Assembly (NCBI RefSeq): GCF_016613475.2
Contig: NZ_CP071517.1
Coordinates: 1,984,001 to 2,048,000, forward strand
Length of the DNA: 64,000 bases
Direction: 5' to 3'
Origin: Lysobacter arenosi
Lineage (GTDB): Bacteria; Pseudomonadota; Gammaproteobacteria; Xanthomonadales; Xanthomonadaceae
Shown one piece after another: positions 40,559-49,785 of the stretch (position 1 is its first letter; each line of letters begins with the position of its first letter). Made by a program: the position numbers and the translations under genes. The notes beneath the pieces are model-generated. The model saw nothing but the letters and a program-made list of their open reading frames with translations. It was not told where the DNA came from and made no database searches.

Positions 40559-43500
40559 ATGCAAATGGAATGCCCTGTCCGTGATGCTCCGAGGGTTCGC
40601 CGCGTGACGCATCGAAGCGTCGTGGCGCCGCGCCTGAGCATCCTCGCCCTCGCCTGCGCTGCCGCCCTTGTGTCGGGCACCGCCAACGCTTCATGCGTGA
40701 ATGTCACGCAGGGCGGTGTCGTGGTCACGTCCAGACCGGCCAACCGACGACAACAGGCGATCGCATCACCTGCACTTCGGCGCCACCTGACCCGTTCACG
40801 GTGCCCATCATCGTCGGCTCGAGCAGTGTCGCCGCCACCGGGGTGACGATTGAAATCCAGCCGGGTGCGACCCTGCGGTCGGCGAGCGCCCCCATCACCG
40901 TGCTTTCCAACCCCTCCATCAGTCAGGCCGCGATCATCAACAACGGCACGATCGAAGCGACCGGCTCCGGTTACGCAATCAACGCATCGCAAACGGAAAG
41001 CTCGCTCATCAATGGAGGCGTGATCCGCGCTGCGGACGGTGTCGCCGTGGGCATTGGCGGCCGTGGCCCTGGCAGCCTCCAGAATCTCGCCTCCGGGGTC
41101 ATCTCAGGCACGTTCGGCGTGCAGTCCAATTGGGGCACGATCATCAATGAGGGCTTGATCGAGGGCAGATCCAACAGAGCCTTCCAGGCGCCTCTCGGCA
41201 CCAGCGTCAGCATCGTCAATTCCGGTTTGATGCGCGGATTGGCAGTGTCCGGATCGGTGGTGAGATTCAACAACGGCGTCGACACCTTCACCTCGGCAGG
41301 CACTTCCAGCCTGGTCGACACGAGCGGCGCCAGCGGCACGGGAGGTGTCGATGGCGCAACTGGCGTCGACACGTTCATCTTCGATCGCAGCCAGGATTCG
41401 ACGATCACGCACAAGATCCTCAACTTCGAGAAGTTGATACAGACCGGCCCCAGCCGGGTGCTGCTCGATACCGACGTGATCCTGATCGGCTCCAGCTCGG
41501 AAACCACGATCGACGAAGGAACGCTCGCCATTGCCCCAGCACGCACGCTGGCTACCGGCATCGCCAATCTCCTGACAGGCGCCACGCTCGAGATCAACGG
41601 TACGTTCCGCGGCATCGGCGCGCCTTCTGCCCTCCTTGGCTCCAGCGGTGCCGAAACCGTCATCGGCAACGGGCTGGTCGACGCTGTGGCGAACCTGCAA
41701 GGCGGCGACGATACGTTCGTCGTCATGGACGGGTTGACCGCCTCCGCCGGCACCACCATCAACGGCGGCGCTGGAATCGATACGATCCTGGCTAACATCG
41801 CCGGCAACGCCGTCCTGGGCCCGCTGCCTGCCTTCGAGATTCTGATCAAGCAAGGCACGGGCACGCTAACGCTCGCCGATACCCACCCTTTCTCCACGTC
41901 CTCGGTCGATGCTGGCCGGCTGCTCGTGAACGGGGCACTCCCGGGTGACGTCTCGGTGGCTGCCGGCGCGACCCTCGGCGGTGTGGGCACGCTCGGCGCC
42001 GGCACCGGTGCGGCCCAAACGTCCCTGGCCACCGGTGCACACCTCACCCCAGGCACCAGCCCAGGCACGCTGCGGATGGATTCGCTGCAACTCGATGCCG
42101 GCGCGCTGCTGGACTACGAACTGGGTTTGCCCGGAGTCGTCGGCGGCAGCCAGAACGACCTGGTCGAGGTGGTGGGCAATCTCACCCTCGACGGCACGCT
42201 CAACCTGTTCAACATGGGCGGCATGTCGCCCGGCGTGTATCGCCTGATCAACTACGGCGGCACGCTCGTCGACAACGGCCTGGATATCGGCACGTCGTTG
42301 CCGACGCGGTTCGTGCCCGGTGATTTTGCGGTCGACACCAGCACGGCCGGACAGGTCAACCTGCTGGCGCAGTCCGGTGGCTTCGCGCTGCAATTCTGGG
42401 ACGGCGCCAACACCGCGCCCAACGGCGCCGTCGATGGCGGCGACGGCACCTGGACCGCCGCACCCACGACATGGACCGGTGTGGATGGCGTGGTCAACGC
42501 GCCATGGCAAAGCGGCTTTGCCGTGTTCCAGGGCGCCGCGGGCACCGTCACGATGGGCGAGGACATCGCCCTGCAGGGCATGCAGTTCCGCAGCGGCGGC
42601 TACACCATTGAAGGCGCAGGGTTCACCCTGGCCGGCGAACCGGAAACCGTGATCCAGGTCGATACGCTGGTCACGGCTACCGTCGACGCCGCCATCGTCG
42701 ATGGCTCGGGTGGGCCGGCGCGGCTGGTCAAGAATGGTCCGGGGTTGCTCGTACTGGGTGGTAGCAGCACGTACAGCGGCGGCACGTCGATCAACAGTGG
42801 CGCGGTGCAAGTCGCGAGCGATGCCAACCTCGGAGACCCCACCGGCGCGGTGGCGCTCAACTCGGCGATGCTGATCACCACTGGCAGTTTCGGCAGTGCG
42901 CGCGCGATCACCATTGGCGCCGACGGCGGCAGCATCGCGACCGAAGGCTCCGCTTCATCGACGTTGTCGGGTGTCATCGATGGCCCCGGCGTGCTCAGCA
43001 AGGTCGGCACAGGCACGCTGGTGCTGGCTGGGAGCAACAACTATCAGGGCGGCACGTTCCTCGGAAACGGCGTGCTGCAGGCCGGCAGCGATGGCAACCT
43101 GGGCGCACCGGGTGCCGGCGTGGAACTGGGCGGCGGCACGTTCCAGTTCGGCGCGGGCTTCGATCTGGCGCGCACGGTCACCCTCGGCGAACTTGGCGGC
43201 ACGGTCGACACGCAGGGCTTCACCGCGACCTTCGCCGAGCCGGTGATTGGCCCGGGTTCCTTGACCAAGACGGGCACCGGCACGCTGATTCTCGCGCGCG
43301 ACAGCAACTATCTGGGCGCAACCACGATTGCCTCGGGAACCTTGCAGATTGGTAACGGCGGTGCCGGCGGCAGCGTCCCGGGCGACGTGACAAACAACGG
43401 CGCGGTGGTGGTCAACCGCAGCGACGCCGTCGCGTTCGGCGGCATCGTCAGCGGCAGTGGTTCGTTGACCCAGGCCGGCACCGGCACGTTGATGCTTGGG

Positions 43501-45558
43501 GGCGACAACACCTACACCGGTGGCACCACGATAGCTACCGGCACGCTGCAACTGGGTACCGGCGGTACGTCCGGCAGCGTGATCGGCGACATCGTCAATC
43601 ACGGCACGCTGGCCATCGACCGCGATGGAAGCGCGTCCATCGCCAATGCCATCAGCGGCGAGGGCGGCGTGCGCATTCTCGGACCGGGCACGATCACGCT
43701 GACCGGCGCCAACAGCTACTCGGGCGGAACCGTGGTCGAGGCCGGCGTGCTGAGCGTCGGCGCCGACCCGCAACTGGGCGATGCCACCGGAGGCGTCACG
43801 CTCGATGGCGGGACGCTGCTGCTGTCGGCGGCGTTCGACAGCGCCCGCCCCTTCACCCTCGGCAGCACCGGCGGCACCATCGAAGTGACCAGTCGCAACA
43901 AACTCACTGGCACCTTCGCTGGCGGCGGCAACCTCACGAAGACCGGCAACGGAGCATTGATCCTCAATGGCGATACCGCCTACAGCGGCGACACGCTGGT
44001 CACCTCGGGCACGCTGGTGGTGGGCGACAGCCAGCACCTGCAAGCGCGCCTGAGCGGTGGCGGCAATGTCGTCGTTGCTGCCGCCGCGTCGTTTGGTGGC
44101 TATGGCACCGTGCTGGGCAGCGTCGACAATCGCGGCACGCTCGGTGTCGGCAATGCACTGGCCGCACTGGCGACCCAGCCCGATGCCGAGTTCAACGTGC
44201 AAGGGCCGTTGCGCAACAGCGGCACGGTGACGATGGTGAACGGCGTGGCGGTCGACCGCCTCAATGTATCCGGCAGCTACGTCTCCGATGGTGGTCGCCT
44301 GGCGTTGGAAGCCGTGCTTGACCAGGGCGGCACGGCGGCGCAGGCCGACCGTCTGGTCGCGGGATCTGTCGAGCTTGCAGGCGGCGCAACCACCATCGCA
44401 CTGCAACCGGTCGGTGGAGCTGGCGCATTCACCAATGGCGACGGAATCATGCTGGTGCAGGTGGCGGACGCGGCGCGTTCCGCGCCTGGCGCCTTCGTGC
44501 TGGAACAGCGCGTGGTGGTCGGCCCGCACGAATACCTGTTGTTCCAGGGCGGAGTGGTCAATCCGGCCGACGGCGACTGGTATCTGCGCAACACCGCACC
44601 GGAAGTGCTCGTGCCGATCTTCCGCCCGGAAGTGGGCGCGTACCTCGGCAACCGGCACGCGACGGCAGCTTCGCTGGTGCACACGATGCATGAGCGCCTG
44701 GGCGAGGCGCAGTACGCACAGGCAGCCAGCGACAAGGATGGATTGCTCGGCTCGGCATGGGTGCGCGTTCGCGGCGGCAACATCGAGTTCGGCGCAGGCG
44801 ACGGATCGATCGACCTGGAAGGTGACAGCTCGCTGCTGCAGGCCGGTGCCGAGCTGGCGCAATGGGGCCTGTTGGGCGAGAGCGATCGACTGCATCTGGG
44901 CGGCATGCTCGCCCATGCGAGATCGGACACGCGGGCCAGCGCGTCGTTCAACCCGGCGCGCGCGAAGGGCGACACCGAGGGCACGCTGGCCGGCTTCTAC
45001 GCCACCTGGTTCGCCAACGACGACAATCTGCTTGGCGCTTATCTCGATGCCTGGGCGCAGTACGGCTGGTTCGACAACCGCATCCGCAGCGATGGCTTGC
45101 CCGACGTCAACTACGACTCGAGCAGCTGGGCAGTGTCGCTCGAGTACGGCCATGCCCTGGCCGTCGGTTCGCGCCTGGTCATCGAGCCCCAGGTGCAGGT
45201 CATCTACAGCGACTACAGCGCCGACCCGGTCATCGAGGACAGCGGCACCGTGGTGCACTCGCTGGACGACAGCCAGACACTGGGCCGGGTCGGACTGCGC
45301 GCCTATCAGCCGCGCGAGCTGACCGCGGGCCTGCAACCGTTTGTCGAGATCAACTGGTGGCACGGCGACAGCGGGGCGCTCGCATTCAATGCGGTGTCGG
45401 TGGCCTCCGGGGTCCCGGAGGACCGCTACGCGGTCAACGCCGGCCTGCAGGGCATCCTCGGCGACGGCTGGAACCTGTGGATGCAGCTCGGCGGGGAATG
45501 GGGCGAAGGCGGCTACGACCAGGTCAATGGCCAGATCGGGGTGAAGTACGGCTGGTGA
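40559..45558 (+). CDS. Large classical (type Va) autotransporter with a frameshift just after the signal peptide
   Basis: The frame-corrected product is about 1666 residues. The 5' part, from ATG 40559 (GGGGAG nine bases upstream), encodes a long charged N-terminus and a signal peptide (LSILALACAAALVSGTANA) and then CVNVTQGGVVVT. The rest is in another frame (open from 40693) and begins QTGQPTTTGDRITC; one missing base near 40730 would fuse them. The passenger is a Gly/Thr/Asn-rich beta-helix with PATR-type repeats (KVGTGTLVLAGSNNYQGGTF and variants) at about 42.7-44.0 kb. The last 275 residues are the beta-barrel domain, starting GLLGSAWVRVRGGN and ending in Trp. Promoter and export signals look intact apart from the frameshift. 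It may be an adhesin or cell-surface factor; function is not predictable. Confidence 0.85.
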
Positions 45559-45616
45559 CGCAACGAACTGCTCCGGCGCCCCCTGAACGGGCTGCCGGCG
45601 CTGTGGCTGGCTGGGG

Positions 45617-45645
45617 TTGACAGCCAATACCGATCGGTATATTTT
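45617..45645 (+). promoter_or_regulatory. Promoter with TetR operator before the tetR gene
   Basis: A -35 TTGACA (45617-45622), a 17-base spacer and TATTTT (45640-45645) lie just before the tetR ATG at 45653. The spacer holds the perfect 14-base palindrome ATACCGATCGGTAT (45627-45640). The position, between -35 and -10, is what an autorepressor would use. Confidence 0.72.
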
Positions 45646-45652
45646 CGCCGCC

Positions 45653-46238
45653 ATGAACAAGGCGCAAAGAACCCGCAACCTGATCGTCGAGAAGACCGCC
45701 CCGGTCTTCAACGTGAAGGGTTATGCCGGCACCTCCCTGGCCGACATGGAAGCGGCCACCGGGCTGACCAAGGGCAGCATCTACGGCAACTTCGCCAACA
45801 AGGAAGAAGTGGCCCTGGCCGCCTTCGAACACAACTGGGCGCAGGCGCAGGCGGCGGTTCGCGCGCACATGGAAAAGCACGCGTCCAACAAGGACCGGCT
45901 GCTGGCCATTGCCGGTGCCTACACCAGGCTGCCCAGCGGCTTTCCCGAGGGCGGCTGCCCCCCTGCTCAATACCGCCATCGAAGCCGACGACACCCACCC
46001 TGCCCTCAGGGAGAAAGCCAAGACGGCTTTCCTGGGCTGGAAGAAGCATCTGGTCGCAGTCATCGAGGCAGGCATCGCCGACGGTGAATTCCGCAAGGAC
46101 ATCGATGCGGAGCAGACCGCGGTAACGCTGATCGCCACGATCGAAGGTTCCATCATGCTGTCCCGCCTGACCGGCAACAGCAAGTACAGCAAGCTCGTCA
46201 TGTCGGCGGTGGAACGCTCGATCGTCGCTCTCACCTGA
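45653..46238 (+). pseudogene. TetR-family transcriptional regulator, frameshifted in a poly-C run
   Basis: The DNA-binding domain (residues 1-60) is intact: RTRNLIVEKTAPVFNVKGYA, then TSLADMEAATGLTKGSIYGN. The ligand domain is split. From 45653 the frame leaves the normal protein at GGCP, and the continuation LLNTAIEADDTHPALREKAK is in the next frame. The junction is a run of six Cs at 45958-45963; five would restore a 194-residue TetR of normal size. Either the gene is broken, or this is a homopolymer sequencing error, or the tract is a phase-variable switch. The operator copies in front of this gene and the next one indicate that it regulates both. Confidence 0.82.
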
Positions 46239-46244
46239 TTTTTT

Positions 46245-46273
46245 TTGACCACGAATATACCGTTCGGTATCTA
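46245..46273 (+). promoter_or_regulatory. Promoter with second TetR operator before the hydrolase gene
   Basis: TTGACC (46245-46250), 17 bases, and TATCTA (46268-46273) form a sigma70-like promoter. The palindrome-like site ATACCGTTCGGTAT (46257-46270) keeps both half-sites ATACCG and CGGTAT of the tetR operator and occupies the same place relative to the boxes. It is 20 bases before the hydrolase ATG. Confidence 0.72.
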
Positions 46274-46289
46274 AACCCAGGATCACACC

Positions 46290-47489
46290 ATGAACACCCA
46301 CCTCAAACGCAAGATCGCCTTTGCCCTTTCGATGGGCGTAGTCACCACGGGCATCATTTCCTTCGCCCTTCTCGCTCTCAATCTCGGCTTCACCGAGAAC
46401 TTCGCCGCGACGTGGCTGCGCTCATGGGGCATTGGCTACCTGATCGTCATTCCGGCGATCCTGCTGGTCGGCCCGCGCCTGCAGGCGCAGGTCGATCGGC
46501 TGATCCCCGTAGCCACTACCGAGGCAACAGACGTGTTCAAGCCGTCCTTGAAGAACCTGATCGGGAGCGTTCTCATGACCAGCACCCTGATTGCGTCCGG
46601 CTGTGCCCATGACCCCGGCACGCCGGAGCGGAAAGCCGACATCGGAGCCGTCGAGATCGACGGGGGCATGACGTTGCGCAACCTGGTCGTGCACAACGCG
46701 GCAGCGAAGGGAACCGTGCTCCTGTTGCACGGCTTCCCGGAGACCGTGTACGCCTGGAAGGAAATCGCCATCGACCTGGGCGACGACTACGAAGTGCATG
46801 CCTTCGACTGGCCGGGCTACGGACTTTCCTCCCGTCCGGCGGCCGACAGGTTCTCCTATGCCCCCGCGGACTATGCACAAGTCCTCAAGCAGTACATCGA
46901 CAAGGCGGGCATCGACCGTTCGAACCTGACGATCTACGCCACCGACATCGGCGCGCTGCCGGCGCTGTTGCTGGCCCTTGAACAGCCTGACATCGCGCGG
47001 ACGATCATCGTCGGCGACTTCGCGCCGTTCGACAGGCCCCAGTACATGTACGAGAGCCTGCAGAACCTCAAGGGCGGCCCGGCGGCGGAGCCGACCCGGG
47101 CGTACATGAACGACCATCGCGACGAAATCCTGGCCAATACCTTCCACCGGGGCCTCCCCGACGACGCGCGGTACGGGATCTCGCCGGAGTTCCGCGACGA
47201 CATGGCGCGCGGATGGAACCAGGGCGACATGACGTCGGTGGATGCTTTCGCCCACTACTACTCCCACTTCACCCGGGACCAGCACTACTTCGAGTCGAAT
47301 CTTGCCCGCCTCAGGACGCCGGTGAAGGTGGTCTGGGGCGAGAAGGACCTCTACATCAACCAGGCCATGGCCACGGAGTTCAGCGCGAAGGCCAATGTCG
47401 AACTCACCGTGCTGCCCGGCATCGGCCACTACCCGCACCTGCAGGACCGCAAGCGGACCGTCGAGGAGATCCGCGCGTCGTTCCGCTGA
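46290..47489 (+). CDS. DUF2798-alpha/beta hydrolase fusion protein
   Basis: The 399-residue product combines two modules. Residues 1-75 match DUF2798, with two membrane helices (FALSMGVVTTGIISFALLAL and YLIVIPAILLVG). Residues about 88-105 form a second hydrophobic stretch that ends in a lipobox-like TLIASGC. The rest (about 115-399) is an alpha/beta hydrolase with VLLLHGFPETVYAWKE. The nucleophile elbow reads YATDIGALP, so the nucleophile is Asp219, as in epoxide hydrolases and haloalkane dehalogenases. D353 (GEKDLYI) and H380 (GIGHYPH) complete the triad. AGGA precedes the ATG. Repression by the adjacent TetR protein is likely. Substrate unknown. Confidence 0.82.
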   Translation: MNTHLKRKIAFALSMGVVTTGIISFALLALNLGFTENFAATWLRSWGIGYLIVIPAILLVGPRLQAQVDRLIPVATTEATDVFKPSLKNLIGSVLMTSTLIASGCAHDPGTPERKADIGAVEIDGGMTLRNLVVHNAAAKGTVLLLHGFPETVYAWKEIAIDLGDDYEVHAFDWPGYGLSSRPAADRFSYAPADYAQVLKQYIDKAGIDRSNLTIYATDIGALPALLLALEQPDIARTIIVGDFAPFDRPQYMYESLQNLKGGPAAEPTRAYMNDHRDEILANTFHRGLPDDARYGISPEFRDDMARGWNQGDMTSVDAFAHYYSHFTRDQHYFESNLARLRTPVKVVWGEKDLYINQAMATEFSAKANVELTVLPGIGHYPHLQDRKRTVEEIRASFR

Positions 47490-47500
47490 GGCTCAGTGCG

Positions 47501-47794
47501 TTAACCGGCGCCCTCGACGATGCGCACATCGCGCTCCGCGGCGCCAACCAGATGGGTGAGTGAGGCCTGGTAGTCGGCGCTTTCGTAGGCCGATACCGCC
47601 AACTGCAGGCTGTCGAACTCGACCAGCACCAGCCGGGACGACAAGCCTTCTTCGTACGCCCTGGCCGGGACGCCTGCCGCCAGGATGCGCCCTCCATGGG
47701 CAAGGATCGCGTCGGTGCCGGGTGCGATATAGCGCTCCACCGCGGCGGCATCGGTGATCGATTTCCACGCGATGATCCAGTAACCCTTGTTCAT
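47501..47794 (-). CDS. DUF1330 domain protein
   Basis: This 97-residue protein has the ferredoxin-like dimeric alpha/beta barrel of the DUF1330 family: MNKGYWIIAWKSITD, then YIAPGTDAILAHGGRILAAG and LVLVEFDSLQLAVSAYESAD. AGGAGG precedes the ATG at 47794 perfectly. It is the last gene of the minus-strand set LysR-SDR-DUF1330. Members are often encoded near oxidoreductases; no activity is known. Confidence 0.88.
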   Translation of the reverse strand: MNKGYWIIAWKSITDAAAVERYIAPGTDAILAHGGRILAAGVPARAYEEGLSSRLVLVEFDSLQLAVSAYESADYQASLTHLVGAAERDVRIVEGAG

Positions 47795-47880
47795 CGAATA
47801 CCTCCTGGGCGGCCTCGTGGCCGCCACATGCTGTGAACATCCGGCGGCCGATCGCCGGCCGCCAGACGCGAGACTTTGCT

Positions 47881-48591
47881 TCAGTGACCGGCGCTCTGGC
47901 CACCGTCGACGTGCAGGATCTCACCGGTCACGAACGTGGCCGCATCGAGATAGAGCACCGCCTGCACGACATCGCCGATGTCGCCCATGCGACCGACCGG
48001 GTGCAGCGCCGACAGCCACTCGTGGGTTTCGGCCGCATGCATCGGGGTCTTGATCACGCCAGGCGAAACCGCGTTGACGCGGACGCCACGCTTGGCGTAC
48101 TCGATGGCAAGCGACCTGGTGGCCGCGTTGAGGCCGCCCTTGGTCAGCGAGGCGAGCACCGACGGCACGCCGTCGATGGCGTGGTCGACCAGGCTGGTGG
48201 TGATGGTGACCACGTGGCCCGAACCCTGCTTCTCCATCTCGGCGACGGCGAGCTGGGTGATGTTGAAGAAGCCGCCGACGTTGACCGCGATGGCGTTGGC
48301 GTAGTCGTCCTGCGTGTACTGCGTGAACGGCTTGGCGTTGAAGATGCCGGCGTTGTTGACCAGCGTGTCGATGCGACCGAACTTGGCCAGGCCTTCGCGG
48401 ACGATCCGCTCGGCGACTTCGCGCTCGGCGATGTCGCCGGCCACCGTCAGGATATCGGGATCGTTCGACGGCTTGATGTTGCGCGAGTTGGCGACGACGC
48501 GATAACCGCGGTCGCGGAACGCCTGGACCACACCGGCACCGATGCCTTGCGACGCGCCGGTGACGATAACGACTTTGCTTGAACTGCTCAT
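47881..48591 (-). CDS. Short-chain dehydrogenase/reductase lacking the usual catalytic Tyr
   Basis: This 236-residue SDR has the NAD(P)-binding motif VTGASQGIGAG and NNAG (79-82), catalytic-type Ser133 (TITTS) and Lys151. However, the tyrosine normally four residues before the Lys is Ala147 in VLASLTKGG. The C-terminus AVSPGVIKTPMHAAETHEWL is otherwise typical. It lies 86 bases upstream of the DUF1330 gene and 147 bases downstream of the LysR gene, all on the minus strand. It may be a divergent enzyme with another proton donor, or a regulator-like SDR. Confidence 0.88.
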   Translation of the reverse strand: MSSSSKVVIVTGASQGIGAGVVQAFRDRGYRVVANSRNIKPSNDPDILTVAGDIAEREVAERIVREGLAKFGRIDTLVNNAGIFNAKPFTQYTQDDYANAIAVNVGGFFNITQLAVAEMEKQGSGHVVTITTSLVDHAIDGVPSVLASLTKGGLNAATRSLAIEYAKRGVRVNAVSPGVIKTPMHAAETHEWLSALHPVGRMGDIGDVVQAVLYLDAATFVTGEILHVDGGQSAGH

Positions 48592-48738
48592 GGTGTCTGT
48601 ACTCTTGGATGTGAGGGAGGATCGGAGCCGGAAAGTGCTTGGCCGCCGACGAACCTCAATCTAGGAGCACGGGTGCTGTTTGCGAATCGCCGCCCTCCGG
48701 CAGACACTCTTGCACTGCGCGGAAGAATCGCCGCGGCG

Positions 48739-49650
48739 CTATGCGGTCAGCCGGGCGAAGCTCGCCCGCAGCCGCGGCAGGGCGAAGTCGACGAATGCCC
48801 GCACCTTCGGCACGGCCAAACGTCCATAGGGCGAGACCAGGTGGACAGGCAACGGCGCCGGCTCCGAGTCCTCCAGGAGGATCTGCAGGTCGCCCTGCTC
48901 GATCTCCGTCGCCACGTGATACGACAGCAAGCGGACGACGCCGTGGCCTTCCACCGCCGATGCGATGGCGGCACGCACGTTGTTGACCACCAGTCGCGGC
49001 GTGAATGAAACCGAACGGGCAATCGATGATCCTTCCGGTGGCGGAAAGCTCCAGGCATCCAGCCCCATGTGCGCCATCGCAATGATCGAATGCTTTGCAA
49101 GGTCCGCCGGCTCGGCGATGCGCGGATGCGTCGACAGATAACGCGGTGAGGCGACCACGACACGACGCGCCTCGCCGACGCGCTGGGCAACCAGCGTGGA
49201 GTCGGCCAGGTGCGAGATGCGCAATGCCAGGTCCATGCCTTCGTCGATCAGATTTACCGGCCGCTCCAGCAGGTGCATCCGAACGCTGACCGTAGGGTAC
49301 TCGTCGATGAACGCATCGACGATCGGGCGAAGAATTTCCGCGCCGACGAAGACGGTCGAAGTGATCGTCAGCGTCCCTCGCGGAACCGAGCGTTCGCCGG
49401 CCGCCTGCCGGTCGGCCTCTTCCAGATCGGCAAGCACCTTGCGGCATGCGGTGGCGTAGCGCTCGCCTGCTTCGCTGAGCTTGATCGACCGCGTCGTCCG
49501 GTGCAGCAGCGGCACGCCCACATGCGCCTCCAGCGAGGCGACGGCGCGGCTCACCGCTGCAGGCGAGCGGCCCGTCCTGCGACTGGCACCGGCCAGGCTG
49601 CCTTCGTCCAGTGCGGCAATGAAGATCTTCATTGCTTCGATGCGATCCAT
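48739..49650 (-). CDS. LysR-family transcriptional regulator
   Basis: This is a LysR-type regulator of 303 residues. The winged helix-turn-helix is at about 1-62 (MDRIEAMKIFIAALDEGSLA, then SPAAVSRAVASLEAHVGVPL), and the substrate-binding domain starts at about 92 (RGTLTITSTVFVGAEILRPI). The ATG at 49650 gives the normal N-terminus; the open frame to 49740 is not used. Unusually, it is on the same strand as the SDR gene it precedes instead of divergent from it, with a 147-base gap. The 135 bases upstream, to the subtilase gene, show no clear motif. Confidence 0.92.
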   Translation of the reverse strand: MDRIEAMKIFIAALDEGSLAGASRRTGRSPAAVSRAVASLEAHVGVPLLHRTTRSIKLSEAGERYATACRKVLADLEEADRQAAGERSVPRGTLTITSTVFVGAEILRPIVDAFIDEYPTVSVRMHLLERPVNLIDEGMDLALRISHLADSTLVAQRVGEARRVVVASPRYLSTHPRIAEPADLAKHSIIAMAHMGLDAWSFPPPEGSSIARSVSFTPRLVVNNVRAAIASAVEGHGVVRLLSYHVATEIEQGDLQILLEDSEPAPLPVHLVSPYGRLAVPKVRAFVDFALPRLRASFARLTA

Positions 49651-49785
49651 GTGCGCGAGCGCTCGATGGGAGCCTGTGGCATCGTACCGCGCCGGGCGGT
49701 CTGGACGTGCGCTGACGCTGATCGTCGACTGCCTCGTCATGTGCTCGCGGGAAGCGCGTCCTTGCGCTTCACGGGATTTCCAGCG

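Noticed and set aside
42955..45711. Minus-strand open frame of over 900 codons opposite the autotransporter
   Set aside because: Composition is typical of an antisense GC-rich shadow and the plus strand has clear PATR repeats and a beta-barrel.
46239..46246. Eight-T run after tetR as a terminator
   Set aside because: No stem precedes it; it overlaps the next promoter's -35 region and is better read as part of that promoter.
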